A stretch of DNA of 41,477 nucleotides from JAAYCI01 sp964370195 (GCA_964370195.1 CAYJIH010000011.1:1-41477), one strand, 5' to 3'. Shown: positions 26,154 through 33,931, counted from the stretch's first letter. The notes: generated by a model not told the origin, from the letters alone. Made by a program: numbers and translations.

Positions 26154-27083
26154 TTATAATTTTTCAATACAACGTAACTTTGCACTGCGGCTACGTCTAT
26201 TTAGCTCCAATTCCGCCGCCGAAGGCAAGCGTGGGTTTTTGCCAACAAGCACCCCTTTGGCCGCACCACCACACACACACACCGGTAGCTGTGGTGGGCA
26301 AGTGCACGCTGTGGCAAACTCTTTGAAGCGATGTTTTACAATACGGTCTTCCAAAGAATGGAATGTCAGCACCGCAAACCTTCCACCCGGATTTAATAGA
26401 TCGAACAAATGGTCCAGTCCCTCACTCAAGGCATCCAATTCACCGTTTACGGCAATACGCAAAGCCTGAAAGCTTTTTCGGGCCGGATTTTTTGCTTTAC
26501 GCCGTTCGGCCGGCGGCATGGCGAATGCAATAATTTCTGCCAGTTGACCCGTTGTGGTAATGTTTTGTTTTTCGCGCTCTATTACAATTTTCCCTGCAAT
26601 TTTCCACGCATATTTTTCCTCTCCATACTCGCGCAACACACGTGCAAGTTCCTCTCGTGTTAAGGAGTTGACAAGGTCGGCCGCTGTTTCCCCCTTTTGG
26701 CTCATACGCATGTCTAGAGCCGCATCTTGGTGATAAGAAAAACCCCTCTGTGCACTGTCGAGTTGGTGCGAGGACACGCCAAGGTCAAGCAACACACCAT
26801 CAATTCCTTCAATACCCTGTTCTTTTAGCCACTGCGCTGCATTTCGAAAGTTTTCCTGCACAACAGAAGCAGGAAGGCCTTGCAACATATTTGTTGCTTT
26901 CTGAATGGCCGCCGGGTCTTGATCGAACGCATACAACCGCCCAGTTGTAAGCCGTGATGCAATGGCATGGCTATGCCCGCCGCCACCGGCTGTGCCGTCA
27001 ACGTAAATGCCATCTTCGCGAACTGCCAGTGCCTCTAAGCACTCTTGCCACATCACAGAAACGTGCACAAATGTCTCACTCAT
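26154..27083 (-). CDS. rsmH: 16S rRNA (cytosine-1402 N4) methyltransferase
   Basis: Methylates the N4 of C1402 in the ribosomal P-site with S-adenosylmethionine. It has 309 residues. Motifs: HVSVMWQECLEAL, the SAM loop VDGTAGGGGHS, FDQDPAA, GVLLDLGVSSHQLDSAQRGFSY, DMRMS, and the C-terminal PARKSFQALRIAVNGEL and FHSLEDRIVK. The ATG overlaps the mraZ stop by one base (TAATG), with GGAGGAG upstream inside mraZ, so the two genes are coupled. Confidence 0.97.
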   Translation of the reverse strand: MSETFVHVSVMWQECLEALAVREDGIYVDGTAGGGGHSHAIASRLTTGRLYAFDQDPAAIQKATNMLQGLPASVVQENFRNAAQWLKEQGIEGIDGVLLDLGVSSHQLDSAQRGFSYHQDAALDMRMSQKGETAADLVNSLTREELARVLREYGEEKYAWKIAGKIVIEREKQNITTTGQLAEIIAFAMPPAERRKAKNPARKSFQALRIAVNGELDALSEGLDHLFDLLNPGGRFAVLTFHSLEDRIVKHRFKEFATACTCPPQLPVCVCGGAAKGVLVGKNPRLPSAAELELNRRSRSAKLRCIEKL

Positions 27084-27502
27084 TAAAATCCAAGCTCCTC
27101 CATGGCCGCTTCCATACTTTCGCTATCAAAATCATCACTTTCGTTTGCCCATGCCTGTGCACTCCAAATTTCAGCATAGCGCCCTACGCCAATTACCACT
27201 GCCTCTCGCTCAAGGTCAATGGCATTGCGCAATGCCGGCACAACCAGCACACGCCCTTGCTTGTCCGGTTTCACTTCACTTGCACCCGAATACATTTGCC
27301 GTTTTAGTTTACGGCTTTTTACAAGGCTTTTATCTTCAAAAAGGGCTGCTATGTTTTCCCATTCTTTCTCGGGAAATGCAACAAGGCACCCATCCAGCCA
27401 GCGGGTTATCCAAAAAGTTTCTCCCATTTCCTCCCGCAACTTTGCCGGAAAGCTAAGGCGGCCTTTCTCGTCCAATGCACAGTTGTATTCACCGTACAGC
27501 AC
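27083..27502 (-). CDS. mraZ: Transcriptional regulator MraZ
   Basis: DNA-binding regulator of the dcw operon, 139 residues. Two AbrB-like half-domains are seen, each with the DxxGRxxxPxxxR signature: DEKGRLSFPAKLR near residue 11 and DKQGRVLVVPALR near residue 80. The start is GTG after AGGGGGC. Known MraZ proteins form rings and bind tandem repeats in their own promoter; three matching repeats lie just upstream, so autoregulation of the cluster is strongly suggested. First gene of the dcw run. Confidence 0.95.
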   Translation of the reverse strand: MLYGEYNCALDEKGRLSFPAKLREEMGETFWITRWLDGCLVAFPEKEWENIAALFEDKSLVKSRKLKRQMYSGASEVKPDKQGRVLVVPALRNAIDLEREAVVIGVGRYAEIWSAQAWANESDDFDSESMEAAMEELGF

Positions 27503-27547
27503 GGCACGCCCCCTTCCCTTTTCGAAAAAAGGAGGAAACTAAATTTA

Positions 27548-27574
27548 CCACTTTCCCCCACTTTTCACCACTTT
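27548..27574 (-). promoter_or_regulatory. Three MraZ-type operator boxes
   Basis: On the minus strand AAAGTGG occurs three times at exact 10-bp steps (27574-27568, 27564-27558, 27554-27548). This agrees with the AAAGTG(G/T)-N3 tandem repeats reported as MraZ sites in Mollicutes and the TGGGN repeats in E. coli (recalled literature). The boxes start about seven bases after the -10, so bound MraZ would cover the transcript start. Confidence 0.85.
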
Positions 27575-27580
27575 TTACCT

Positions 27581-27608
27581 ATTATACAGATTTTACTTTA
27601 AATTGCAA
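27581..27608 (-). promoter_or_regulatory. mraZ / dcw operon promoter
   Basis: On the minus strand TTGCAA (27608-27603), a 16-nt spacer and a perfect TATAAT (27586-27581), immediately followed by the three MraZ boxes. Confidence 0.7.
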
Positions 27609-27747
27609 GCCGTTTACGCAGAGAATTGCATATCATAAATATTAAATTTTTCGTTTTTATGTTATTTTTTATTTCATGGTGTTTTTTTCACATTTTGCCC
27701 TATTTTTTCGCTTTCAAAATTTTTGCCCGCCGTATAAAAATAAATAT

Positions 27748-27817
27748 CCCCCGGCATAGCCGGGGGTTTTGTTCATACAATAAAAAAACACCATTCGTTT
27801 AAAACGAACGGTGTTTT
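27748..27817 (-). terminator. Two tandem hairpin terminators after the coaD unit
   Basis: First on the minus strand: a 17-nt-arm stem with one mismatch (27784-27817; AAACACC/GGTGTTT outer part) followed by a T-run. Second: a GC-rich 8-bp stem CCCCCGGC-ATA-GCCGGGGG (27748-27766), followed by T-rich sequence on both strands. Together they separate the coaD unit from the mraZ promoter. Confidence 0.8.
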
Positions 27818-27833
27818 TATCTGAAATATACGG

Positions 27834-28289
27834 CTATTTACTTTTGTCCCGGTGCCGAATGGAAGAGCGCACACTCTTCACTTCATTCACGCTTTTCACA
27901 AGTTGCTCTTCTGCTTGATGCAAAATGTTTTCGCAATAATGGTTCACAGAGCTGCGCATTTCTTTTGCCCCTTGGGTTGCCTGGCGCATAATTTCCGCCG
28001 CGCGTTGCTCGCTTGCTTTTACAATTTGTTGCTCGCTTACAATTGCCTTTGCACGCTCTTCTGCTTTGCGTATAATCCCCTCTGCCTCTTTGCGTGCCCC
28101 TTCCACAATCTCGGCACGGTCTTGCACAATGGCCTTCGCTTGACGAATTTCCGTGGGCATGTTTAAGCGAATATCATCAATGATATCCCGCATTTTTTCA
28201 GCATCCACCATTCGCTTGCCCGAAAGGGGCACAGTAAATGCATCTTCTAACGTTTCATCCATCATATCCAACAAATCATCAATGTTCAT
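27834..28289 (-). CDS. Coiled-coil protein of unknown role encoded after coaD
   Basis: A 151-residue soluble protein that is almost wholly charged helix from about residue 40 on (EGARKEAEGIIRKAEERAKAIVSEQQIVKASEQRAAEIMRQA in overlapping heptads), like DivIVA or the ATP synthase b/E stalk subunits. The N-terminus (MNIDDLLDMMDETLEDA, VPLSGKRMVDAEKM) is the conserved part. I recall similar proteins, often labelled ATPase without good reason, beside coaD in other Clostridia. AAGGAG precedes the ATG 18 nt after coaD, so it is co-transcribed. A polar scaffold is possible but unproven. Confidence 0.7.
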   Translation of the reverse strand: MNIDDLLDMMDETLEDAFTVPLSGKRMVDAEKMRDIIDDIRLNMPTEIRQAKAIVQDRAEIVEGARKEAEGIIRKAEERAKAIVSEQQIVKASEQRAAEIMRQATQGAKEMRSSVNHYCENILHQAEEQLVKSVNEVKSVRSSIRHRDKSK

Positions 28290-28306
28290 GCCTATCTCCT
28301 TTTCAT

Positions 28307-28822
28307 CTATGTTTTATCAATTGCTTTTTCCTTCGCACCTACCTGTTCATACAATCGTTCATGAATCACCGCTTCAATTTCCGGCGGCACAAACCCCTCT
28401 AAAGAACGCCCATAGCGTGCCAATTCCCGCACCATACTGGACGATAAAAACATATTGTCCGCCTCTGTGGCAACAAACACAGTTTCAAGCTCCGAATTCA
28501 GTTTTTTATTCACCAAAGCCATTTGAAACTCATACTCAAAATCAGACATAGCACGCAAACCTTTCACAAGGGCACAAGCACCTTTCTCTTTTGCGTATTC
28601 TGCCACCAAACGATCGCACTCATCCACCTCTACATTTGGCATATTACAAAGCACTGTTTCTAGCAGAGACACCCTCTCTTTTCTTGAAAAAACAGTTTGC
28701 TTTGCCGGGTTTGCCAGCACCACCACAATCACTTTATCAAACAGCCTGCAAGCGCGTTCGATAATCTTAATGTGTCCACACGTCACAGGGTCATAACTAC
28801 CTGGACAAATTGCAATTCGCAT
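28307..28822 (-). CDS. coaD: Phosphopantetheine adenylyltransferase
   Basis: Transfers AMP from ATP to 4'-phosphopantetheine to give dephospho-CoA, the fourth step of CoA synthesis. It has 171 residues. The nucleotidyltransferase start CPGSYDPVTCGHIKII contains the (H/T)xGH motif with Cys in place of the more usual Asn-Gly environment; LVKGLRAMSDFEYEFQMA and FLSSSMVREL are the substrate and ATP-loop motifs. AGGAG precedes the ATG. It follows rsmD by 38 nt, the common clostridial rsmD-coaD pair. Confidence 0.96.
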   Translation of the reverse strand: MRIAICPGSYDPVTCGHIKIIERACRLFDKVIVVVLANPAKQTVFSRKERVSLLETVLCNMPNVEVDECDRLVAEYAKEKGACALVKGLRAMSDFEYEFQMALVNKKLNSELETVFVATEADNMFLSSSMVRELARYGRSLEGFVPPEIEAVIHERLYEQVGAKEKAIDKT

Positions 28823-28860
28823 GGCACTCTCCTATTCATTTTCTTTTTAAAAATACTGTT

Positions 28861-29400
28861 TTATACACATTTACTATATCGCCACACACGCACCGTACCA
28901 TATCGATACTGTTTTTGTAACGTCAACTCACCCACTGCCTGCGGCAAAACCGCCTGTGCATCGGTTTCGCAAAGCAATTGTGCCCCCTCTTTACACAAGG
29001 TGGACAATGTTTCCAGCAGCTCTTGCCATTGCGAAAACCGAAAGGGCGGATCTAGCAAAACCAAATCGAACTGCTGATTGCATGTGGCCAAAAAACGCTG
29101 CGCATCTGCACAGTTCACGTGGCATTTCGAGGAAAAACCCAAGGCATCCACATTGCTGCGAACCACACGTACTGCTGCCGGTGCACTATCTACAAACTGG
29201 CAAAACGTTGCCCCTCTCGACAAAGCCTCCAGCCCAAGCTGCCCACTGCCTGCAAACAAATCCAAAACTTGCGCCCCTGGCACAAAAGCCTGAACAGCAC
29301 TGAACATGCCCTCTTTTACACGATTCAATGTAGGGCGTGTATCTTCTCCCGGCAAACTTTGTAATGCCTGCTTGCGGCATCCCCCCGCTATAATCCGCAT
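28861..29400 (-). CDS. rsmD: 16S rRNA (guanine-966 N2) methyltransferase
   Basis: Methylates G966 of 16S rRNA. It has 179 residues. MRIIAGGCRKQALQS, then RPTLNRVKEGMF, the SAM-binding VLDLFAGSGQLGLEALSRGA, and the catalytic LLDPPF. The ATG at 29400 follows GGAGGAA; an in-frame 15-codon extension is rejected because it would cross the leader hairpin. First gene of the rsmD-coaD-coiled-coil unit. Confidence 0.95.
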   Translation of the reverse strand: MRIIAGGCRKQALQSLPGEDTRPTLNRVKEGMFSAVQAFVPGAQVLDLFAGSGQLGLEALSRGATFCQFVDSAPAAVRVVRSNVDALGFSSKCHVNCADAQRFLATCNQQFDLVLLDPPFRFSQWQELLETLSTLCKEGAQLLCETDAQAVLPQAVGELTLQKQYRYGTVRVWRYSKCV

Positions 29401-29421
29401 CTTATTCCTCCTAAGGCACAA

Positions 29422-29452
29422 AAACCACACCTTGCAAGCATTCACAAGGTGT
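29422..29452 (-). promoter_or_regulatory. Terminator-like hairpin at the rsmD transcript start
   Basis: On the minus strand ACACCTTG/CAAGGTGT form an 8-bp stem with a 10-nt loop (29452-29427) followed by GGTTTTTG. It begins at or next to the predicted transcript start and ends before the rsmD Shine-Dalgarno. It could protect the 5' end or act as a very early attenuator. Confidence 0.45.
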
Positions 29453-29456
29453 TATT

Positions 29457-29485
29457 ATTATGCGGATTTTATGGCAATTTGTCAA
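29457..29485 (-). promoter_or_regulatory. rsmD-coaD promoter
   Basis: On the minus strand a perfect TTGACA (29485-29480), a 17-nt spacer and CATAAT (29462-29457). Confidence 0.75.
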
Positions 29486-29603
29486 TCAAAATAAAGCATT
29501 TTTACACAAAACAAAAACAGCACAACTTAAGCATAGGCATTTGCCGCCTTCACATGCCGGCCTTGCCACAAACGCTTCATCAAGATAGCTACCGATCGAA
29601 ATT

Positions 29604-29888
29604 TTAATACAATGTCTCTTGTTTTACAGCACACTCTGTAATATCAAGATAGCCCTCTTTTAAAATGGTAAAGCGTGCACTGTACATGTCATACCCATTT
29701 GGCACTTCAACAAGAAGGCGCTTACCGCCTTTATTACGAAAAATGTGCACCACAAGGCAAGGCCCCTGCACAAGGTCACTGCGCTCTGCGTTTGAATCTG
29801 TGCTTTGGAAACCGTCTTCAAGAAACTTAATGCGTGTTGCTTTGGCAACGCGTATGCGTCCATCCATTCCGGTGTACATAATCCTCAT
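29604..29888 (-). CDS. Small protein of unknown function (94 residues)
   Basis: Not recognised. A strong GGAGG nine bases before the ATG argues that it is real. The protein (MRIMYTGMDGRIRVAKATRIKF at the start, split here only by function) is soluble, mixed charge, without signal or membrane segment, and looks beta-rich (RLLVEVPNGYDMY, GYLDITECAV). It has one Cys in the C-terminal part and one in the middle. It lies about 30 nt after uvrC on the same strand, so it is probably co-transcribed with uvrC, and ahead of the separate rsmD promoter. No function is assigned. Confidence 0.65.
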   Translation of the reverse strand: MRIMYTGMDGRIRVAKATRIKFLEDGFQSTDSNAERSDLVQGPCLVVHIFRNKGGKRLLVEVPNGYDMYSARFTILKEGYLDITECAVKQETLY

Positions 29889-29918
29889 TTCTTGTGATCC
29901 TCCCTGTTTGCTATGGTT

Positions 29919-31751
29919 TCATTTTGTTTCTATATGGTAATACGCCCACACGGCTTTTGCCGTGCTTCGGTTTACACCTTTCACCTGTGCCAGTTCCTCT
30001 TCACTTGCTTGCGAAATCGACTTAAGTGTTTTAAATCGGCCCATCAATGCTTTTGCAGTGCTTGGCCCCACCCCGTTAATAGACAACAAAACCGGTGAAA
30101 GAGCTTTGTTTTTCGCACGCTGACGCTGGTACGAAATAGCAAACCGATGCACTTCGTCTTGCACCCCACTAACAAAGTGAAAAACACCGCGATGCATAGA
30201 CAATGCAATTTCGTCCCCCGCCGCAGAAACAATTCCTCTTGTGCGGTGACGCGCATCTTTTACCAGCCCAAACAAGGGAACATCGGCTAGTGCTGTGCCC
30301 GCAAGGCTTTTTTGCGCTGCGTGCACCTGCCCAAGACCACCATCAAGCAAAATCAAATCCGGCTTAATGCCAAACTGACCTTTTGCCCCTTTTTCATATT
30401 CAGCTGCACGGCGCAAAACAGCCTCGGCCATACTGGCATAATCATCTGTAGTGGCAACACTTTGTATTTTGAACCGTCGATATCCGGATTTTTTGGGTTT
30501 CCCATCCTCAAATACCACCATACCACACACGCTCGTTCCTTCGCCCCAGTTCGAAATGTCATAACTTTCGATCACAGACGGTGGTGTTTGTAACCCCAAA
30601 AGGCCAGCGAGCTCATCAATTGCTTTTTCTTCGCGGCGTGTTCGTCCGCTTTCCTGCGCCAAACGCTCCACAGCATTGACATAAGCCATTTCTGCAAGAC
30701 GTTTATTGTCGCCTCTTTCCGGTGTATAAATACGCACTTTGTTGCCACGCTCTTCGGTTAACAGTGCTTGCAATAACGCCTTGTCCGGCAAAGCGCCTTC
30801 TACCGCAATCACAGCAGGAATTTCTTCCCCGTCTTCTAAATAATACTGCGGTAAAAACGCCTCTTTTAACGCCAACATTTCATCTTGTTCTTCGAAAAGA
30901 AATTCTCGTTTATCCGAAAGCAGGCCATCACGAAAGCGCAATATGGCCACACACGCCGCCTTGGCCCCCTTGGCAAATGCGATTACATCTTGATTTTTTT
31001 CTCCTTCTCTCACCACATTTTGCCCTGTGTTCACCTTTTCCAGCGCCCGAATTTGGTTCCGAAGCAAGGCCGCACGTTCGAACTGCAATTGTTCTGATGC
31101 TTCATACATTCTTTCTTCAAGTAGCGTTGCAATCGCACCTTGCCCGTTGCGAATCATTTGCAAAGCATTTTCTATCGCCTCGTTGTAATCTTCTTGTGAA
31201 ATTTTCCCGGTGCACACCGCCATACACTTTCCAATATGGCTATACAAACAAGGGCGCGCCTTGCCAAAATCTTGTGGAAATTTACGCGTGCAACGTGGCA
31301 ACAAAAAAGCATCTTGCACCGTTTGCACCATCTGCCGCACTGCAAAGCTAGACAAATAGGGCCCTATGTATTCCGCATCATCTTCTGTTTTTTGCAGTGC
31401 AGCACTTACACGCGGCCAGCAGCCATTTTCCACACGTACATAACTATAGCCCTTATCATCTTTTAATAAGATATTGTATTTAGGCCTGTGCTTTTTTATT
31501 TGGGCACACTCTAACACCAGCGCTTCATACTCGCTGCCCGTAACGATGGTGTCAAAATCAAAAGCCGATGCAATCATCCGGTCCGTTTTTTGATCGTGCG
31601 GCACCCCTGCACGAAAATACTGCCCCACACGGGAAAACAGGCTTTTTGCTTTCCCAATATAAATAATGTTCTGATTTTTATCTTGTATTAAATAAACCCC
31701 GGGCAATTTGGGCAGTTTCAACGCCTTTTTATGCAACTGTGCTTTTGTCAA
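29919..31751 (-). CDS. uvrC: Excinuclease ABC subunit C
   Basis: Makes both incisions around bulky DNA lesions in nucleotide excision repair together with UvrA and UvrB. It has 610 residues. N-terminal GIY-YIG nuclease (PGVYLIQDKNQNIIYIGKAK, about 18-37), a UvrB-binding UVR motif near 205-238, the RNase H-like endonuclease half with ESYDISNWGEG and LILLDGGLGQVHAA, and a C-terminal helix-hairpin-helix pair (INGVGPSTAKAL, VKGVNRSTAKA). The start is TTG with AAAGGAG seven bases upstream; no better ATG is near. It lies directly after the HPr terminator. Confidence 0.97.
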   Translation of the reverse strand: MTKAQLHKKALKLPKLPGVYLIQDKNQNIIYIGKAKSLFSRVGQYFRAGVPHDQKTDRMIASAFDFDTIVTGSEYEALVLECAQIKKHRPKYNILLKDDKGYSYVRVENGCWPRVSAALQKTEDDAEYIGPYLSSFAVRQMVQTVQDAFLLPRCTRKFPQDFGKARPCLYSHIGKCMAVCTGKISQEDYNEAIENALQMIRNGQGAIATLLEERMYEASEQLQFERAALLRNQIRALEKVNTGQNVVREGEKNQDVIAFAKGAKAACVAILRFRDGLLSDKREFLFEEQDEMLALKEAFLPQYYLEDGEEIPAVIAVEGALPDKALLQALLTEERGNKVRIYTPERGDNKRLAEMAYVNAVERLAQESGRTRREEKAIDELAGLLGLQTPPSVIESYDISNWGEGTSVCGMVVFEDGKPKKSGYRRFKIQSVATTDDYASMAEAVLRRAAEYEKGAKGQFGIKPDLILLDGGLGQVHAAQKSLAGTALADVPLFGLVKDARHRTRGIVSAAGDEIALSMHRGVFHFVSGVQDEVHRFAISYQRQRAKNKALSPVLLSINGVGPSTAKALMGRFKTLKSISQASEEELAQVKGVNRSTAKAVWAYYHIETK

Positions 31752-31782
31752 ACGCCCGCTCCTTTATTCTCTGTTAAACTAA

Positions 31783-31812
31783 AAAGCGCTACCCTAAAAA
31801 AGGTAGCGCTTT
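31783..31812 (-). terminator. Terminator after the HPr gene
   Basis: Exact 11-bp stem AAAGCGCTACC/GGTAGCGCTTT with an 8-nt loop; on the minus strand CTTTTTAG follows. It lies 12 nt after the HPr stop and only about 30 nt before the uvrC start, so uvrC needs its own promoter or read-through. Confidence 0.85.
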
Positions 31813-31824
31813 CACTCACTTTTC

Positions 31825-32088
31825 TTACTCGCTGAAGCCTGAAGTAACCAGTTTTACCAAGCTGTCTACCGCTGCTTGCTCGTCGGCCCCATCTGCAATT
31901 ACGCGAATTGTGGTGCCACCTACTATACCTAACGAAAGCACACCAAGTAAACTTTTTGCATTCACTCTGCGCTCTTCTTTTTCCACCCAAATAGAAGACT
32001 TAAATTCATTCGCCTTCTGAATAAAAAAGGTGGCCGGACGGGCGTGCAATCCCACCTGATTTTCCACCGTAACTTCTTTCACATACAT
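31825..32088 (-). CDS. ptsH: Phosphocarrier protein HPr
   Basis: Carries phosphate from enzyme I to the sugar-specific PTS components and, when phosphorylated by HPr kinase, acts in catabolite control. It has 87 residues. GLHARPAT places the catalytic His at 15, and NAKSLLGVLSLG places the regulatory Ser at 46, so it is a full HPr and not the Crh type that lacks His15. The ATG at 32088 follows AAGGAGTGG; an in-frame extension upstream is not needed. The gene is monocistronic next to uvrC, a neighbourhood seen in other Clostridia, and remote from ptsI. hprK is not in the window. Confidence 0.95.
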   Translation of the reverse strand: MYVKEVTVENQVGLHARPATFFIQKANEFKSSIWVEKEERRVNAKSLLGVLSLGIVGGTTIRVIADGADEQAAVDSLVKLVTSGFSE

Positions 32089-32159
32089 AAACGCCACTCC
32101 TTCAGATTGTCCTCTTCGGAGTATTCTCATACCCCATTCCACGTGCTTCTTATGTATCT

Positions 32160-32188
32160 ATTTTAAGTGTTTATGAAGCAAAGGTCAA
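32160..32188 (-). promoter_or_regulatory. HPr gene promoter
   Basis: On the minus strand TTGACC (32188-32183), a 17-nt spacer and TAAAAT (32165-32160), about 72 nt before the start codon. Confidence 0.7.
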
Positions 32189-32392
32189 CTGATTTACTGG
32201 GTTTTGGCGTTTTTGCCGTATGAAAAGATGATTTCTATTTAATTTTAGAGCATTTGACTAGCATTTGCTTGTTTTTTTGCCCATTATCACCAATCTATCA
32301 CCACAGCACCCGCTCGTAACCGTGTGCCACATCCACTGCCAACACACCTTTTTTCGCAGCTCATTTCAATAGGTTTTTCAAAACATTTGCTT
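32189..32392. other. Intergenic stretch between trmD and HPr
   Basis: Where rplS (ribosomal protein L19) usually follows trmD there is no ribosomal protein gene. No convincing terminator or reading frame with a ribosome binding site was seen. Confidence 0.5.
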
Positions 32393-33112
32393 TTACGCCT
32401 TATTATCCTTTGCAACATATTGCAAGTACAAATCTGGCCGGCGCTTTTTTGTACGTTCCAGCTGTTGCTCTTTTCTCCATGCCTCAATATTGGCCGCATG
32501 CCCGCTTAATAAAACAGGCGGCACCTCCATGTTCCGCCAATTTTGTGGGCGGCTATATTGCGGATATTCAAGAAGCCCATCGTAGTGGCTTTCTCCTTCA
32601 TACCCTTTCGGGCTTTTTAAAACGCCCATTTGCAGCCGCAGCACACTATCTGCCACTGCCAGCGCTGCCAACTCCCCTCCCGACAACACGAAGTCGCCAA
32701 GGCTTATTTCCTCATCCGCATATTGCTCTATCACGCGCTCATCAATGCCTTCGTAATGCCCACACACCAACACAAGCCCAGGCAAACGCGCCAAGGCTTT
32801 TGCTTTTTCCTGGGTATAAGGCGCACCTGCCGGTGTCATAAAGCAAATATGCGGCCTGCTTTTCCCGCTTATTTCATGCTGCTTTATAACACCATCTAGG
32901 CAACGTGCAATGGGGTCGGCTTGCATCACCATGCCATGGCCACCCCCATACGTGTAATCATCCACACGTTTTTGCTTCGAAAGCGTAAAATCGCGTATAT
33001 TATGACAATATAAAGTAAATTTCCCCTCGCGGCGTGCACGGCCGATGATGCTTTCGTCCATCACACGTTCACACATTTCCGGAAATAGAGTTGCAATGTC
33101 AATTCGTATCAT
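32393..33112 (-). CDS. trmD: tRNA (guanine-37 N1) methyltransferase
   Basis: Methylates G37 next to the anticodon, preventing frameshifts. It has 239 residues and a SPOUT knot fold. MIRIDIATLFPEM, DYTYGGGHGMVMQADP, GHYEGIDERVIE, EISLGDFVLSGGELAAL and the C-terminal PPVLLSGHAANIEAWR are all present. The ATG at 33112 follows AAAGGAC and overlaps the end of rimM by 14 bp, so the pair is translationally coupled. Last gene of the ylxM-ffh unit here. Confidence 0.97.
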   Translation of the reverse strand: MIRIDIATLFPEMCERVMDESIIGRARREGKFTLYCHNIRDFTLSKQKRVDDYTYGGGHGMVMQADPIARCLDGVIKQHEISGKSRPHICFMTPAGAPYTQEKAKALARLPGLVLVCGHYEGIDERVIEQYADEEISLGDFVLSGGELAALAVADSVLRLQMGVLKSPKGYEGESHYDGLLEYPQYSRPQNWRNMEVPPVLLSGHAANIEAWRKEQQLERTKKRRPDLYLQYVAKDNKA

Positions 33113-33671
33113 GGTCTGTCCTTTTTCCTGCTTTTTTATGTGGTTTTTTCTTTTTTGGCACTTCTGCCTCAAACATTCCTTCAATTGGGCGCACAAAAGC
33201 CACTTCTTTCTCTATATCCAGTTCCACCAAAAACGGCTCAACTGCCGGAAACCAATACTCACTCTCACCGTCTTTCACACGCCACACATCATGGCGCCCC
33301 GGGTGTGTTACCTCCTCAATATAGCCATAACAATGGCTTGTATCGGCATGCTCCACACGCGCGCCCAAAATATCCTGCACAAAGTAACGCCCGTCTTCTA
33401 GGCCGGCATCCTCTCTGGCTATATATATGGTTTTACCAATCAGGCAACGCGCCTCTTCCACACTGTCTACACCATCCACTTTCACAACACACACATTTTT
33501 GTGAGGGCGCACTGACATAAGCTTCAATACGCCCTCACCGCGCTCACTTAAGAAAAACCGGTCAAAACCTGTTAAAAAATCTACTGAATCACACCATGGA
33601 TACAAACGCAGTTCCCCGCCAATTCCATGGGTTGTTACAAATTCCCCCGCTTCCAAATATTGCTTCTTCAT
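33099..33671 (-). CDS. rimM: 16S rRNA processing / 30S maturation factor RimM
   Basis: Assists assembly of the 30S head around S19. It has 190 residues. N-terminal RimM domain (EAGEFVTTHGIGGELRLYPWCDS, VEEARCLIGKTIYI) and C-terminal PRC-barrel (YFVQDILGARV, DVWRVKDGESEYWFPAVEPFLVELDIEK). A lysine-rich tail (KKKKPHKKAGKR) extends beyond the family core. GGGAGG precedes the ATG. Overlaps trmD. Confidence 0.95.
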   Translation of the reverse strand: MKKQYLEAGEFVTTHGIGGELRLYPWCDSVDFLTGFDRFFLSERGEGVLKLMSVRPHKNVCVVKVDGVDSVEEARCLIGKTIYIAREDAGLEDGRYFVQDILGARVEHADTSHCYGYIEEVTHPGRHDVWRVKDGESEYWFPAVEPFLVELDIEKEVAFVRPIEGMFEAEVPKKKKPHKKAGKRTDHDTN

Positions 33672-33688
33672 CCACTGCCTCCCGCCTG

Positions 33689-33931
33689 CTAGTCCCTGGT
33701 TTCTTCTTCCTGCTCGTCATTGATGGGTGTCCAAACAGGCCTTTCCTCCACATCGTACGCCTCTATCCTCTCGTACTTTGCTTTGGCCATTTTTGCACCG
33801 GCACAAAAAGCACAAACCAATGCAAGCATATTGCAAACACAAATTATCAAAGCCAGCAAAACACCTTTTCGTACCACCGCATTCATATGGTCGTGCAATT
33901 GCTCCACATGTGTCAAATTCATTCCAAACAT
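33689..33931 (-). CDS. Small membrane protein of unknown function in the rimM operon
   Basis: Not recognised. An 80-residue protein with one strong membrane segment (about 24-45, GVLLALIICVCNMLALVCAFCAG, rich in Cys) and an acidic C-terminal tail (EERPVWTP, DEQEEET). GGAGG seven bases before the ATG supports the start; the TTG two codons earlier is too close to that site. It lies 17 nt before rimM on the same strand, so it is read with it, in a place between khpA and rimM that is empty in the clostridial operons I know. Confidence 0.65.
   Translation of the reverse strand: MFGMNLTHVEQLHDHMNAVVRKGVLLALIICVCNMLALVCAFCAGAKMAKAKYERIEAYDVEERPVWTPINDEQEEETRD

Noticed and set aside
27748..27766. 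GC-rich hairpin read as a plus-strand terminator
   Set aside because: No plus-strand gene lies upstream; it more likely backs up the minus-strand terminator next to it.
32287..32499. Minus-strand 70-codon frame overlapping the trmD end
   Set aside because: Overlaps trmD in another frame and has no binding site; the Cys-rich part after trmD is not convincing.
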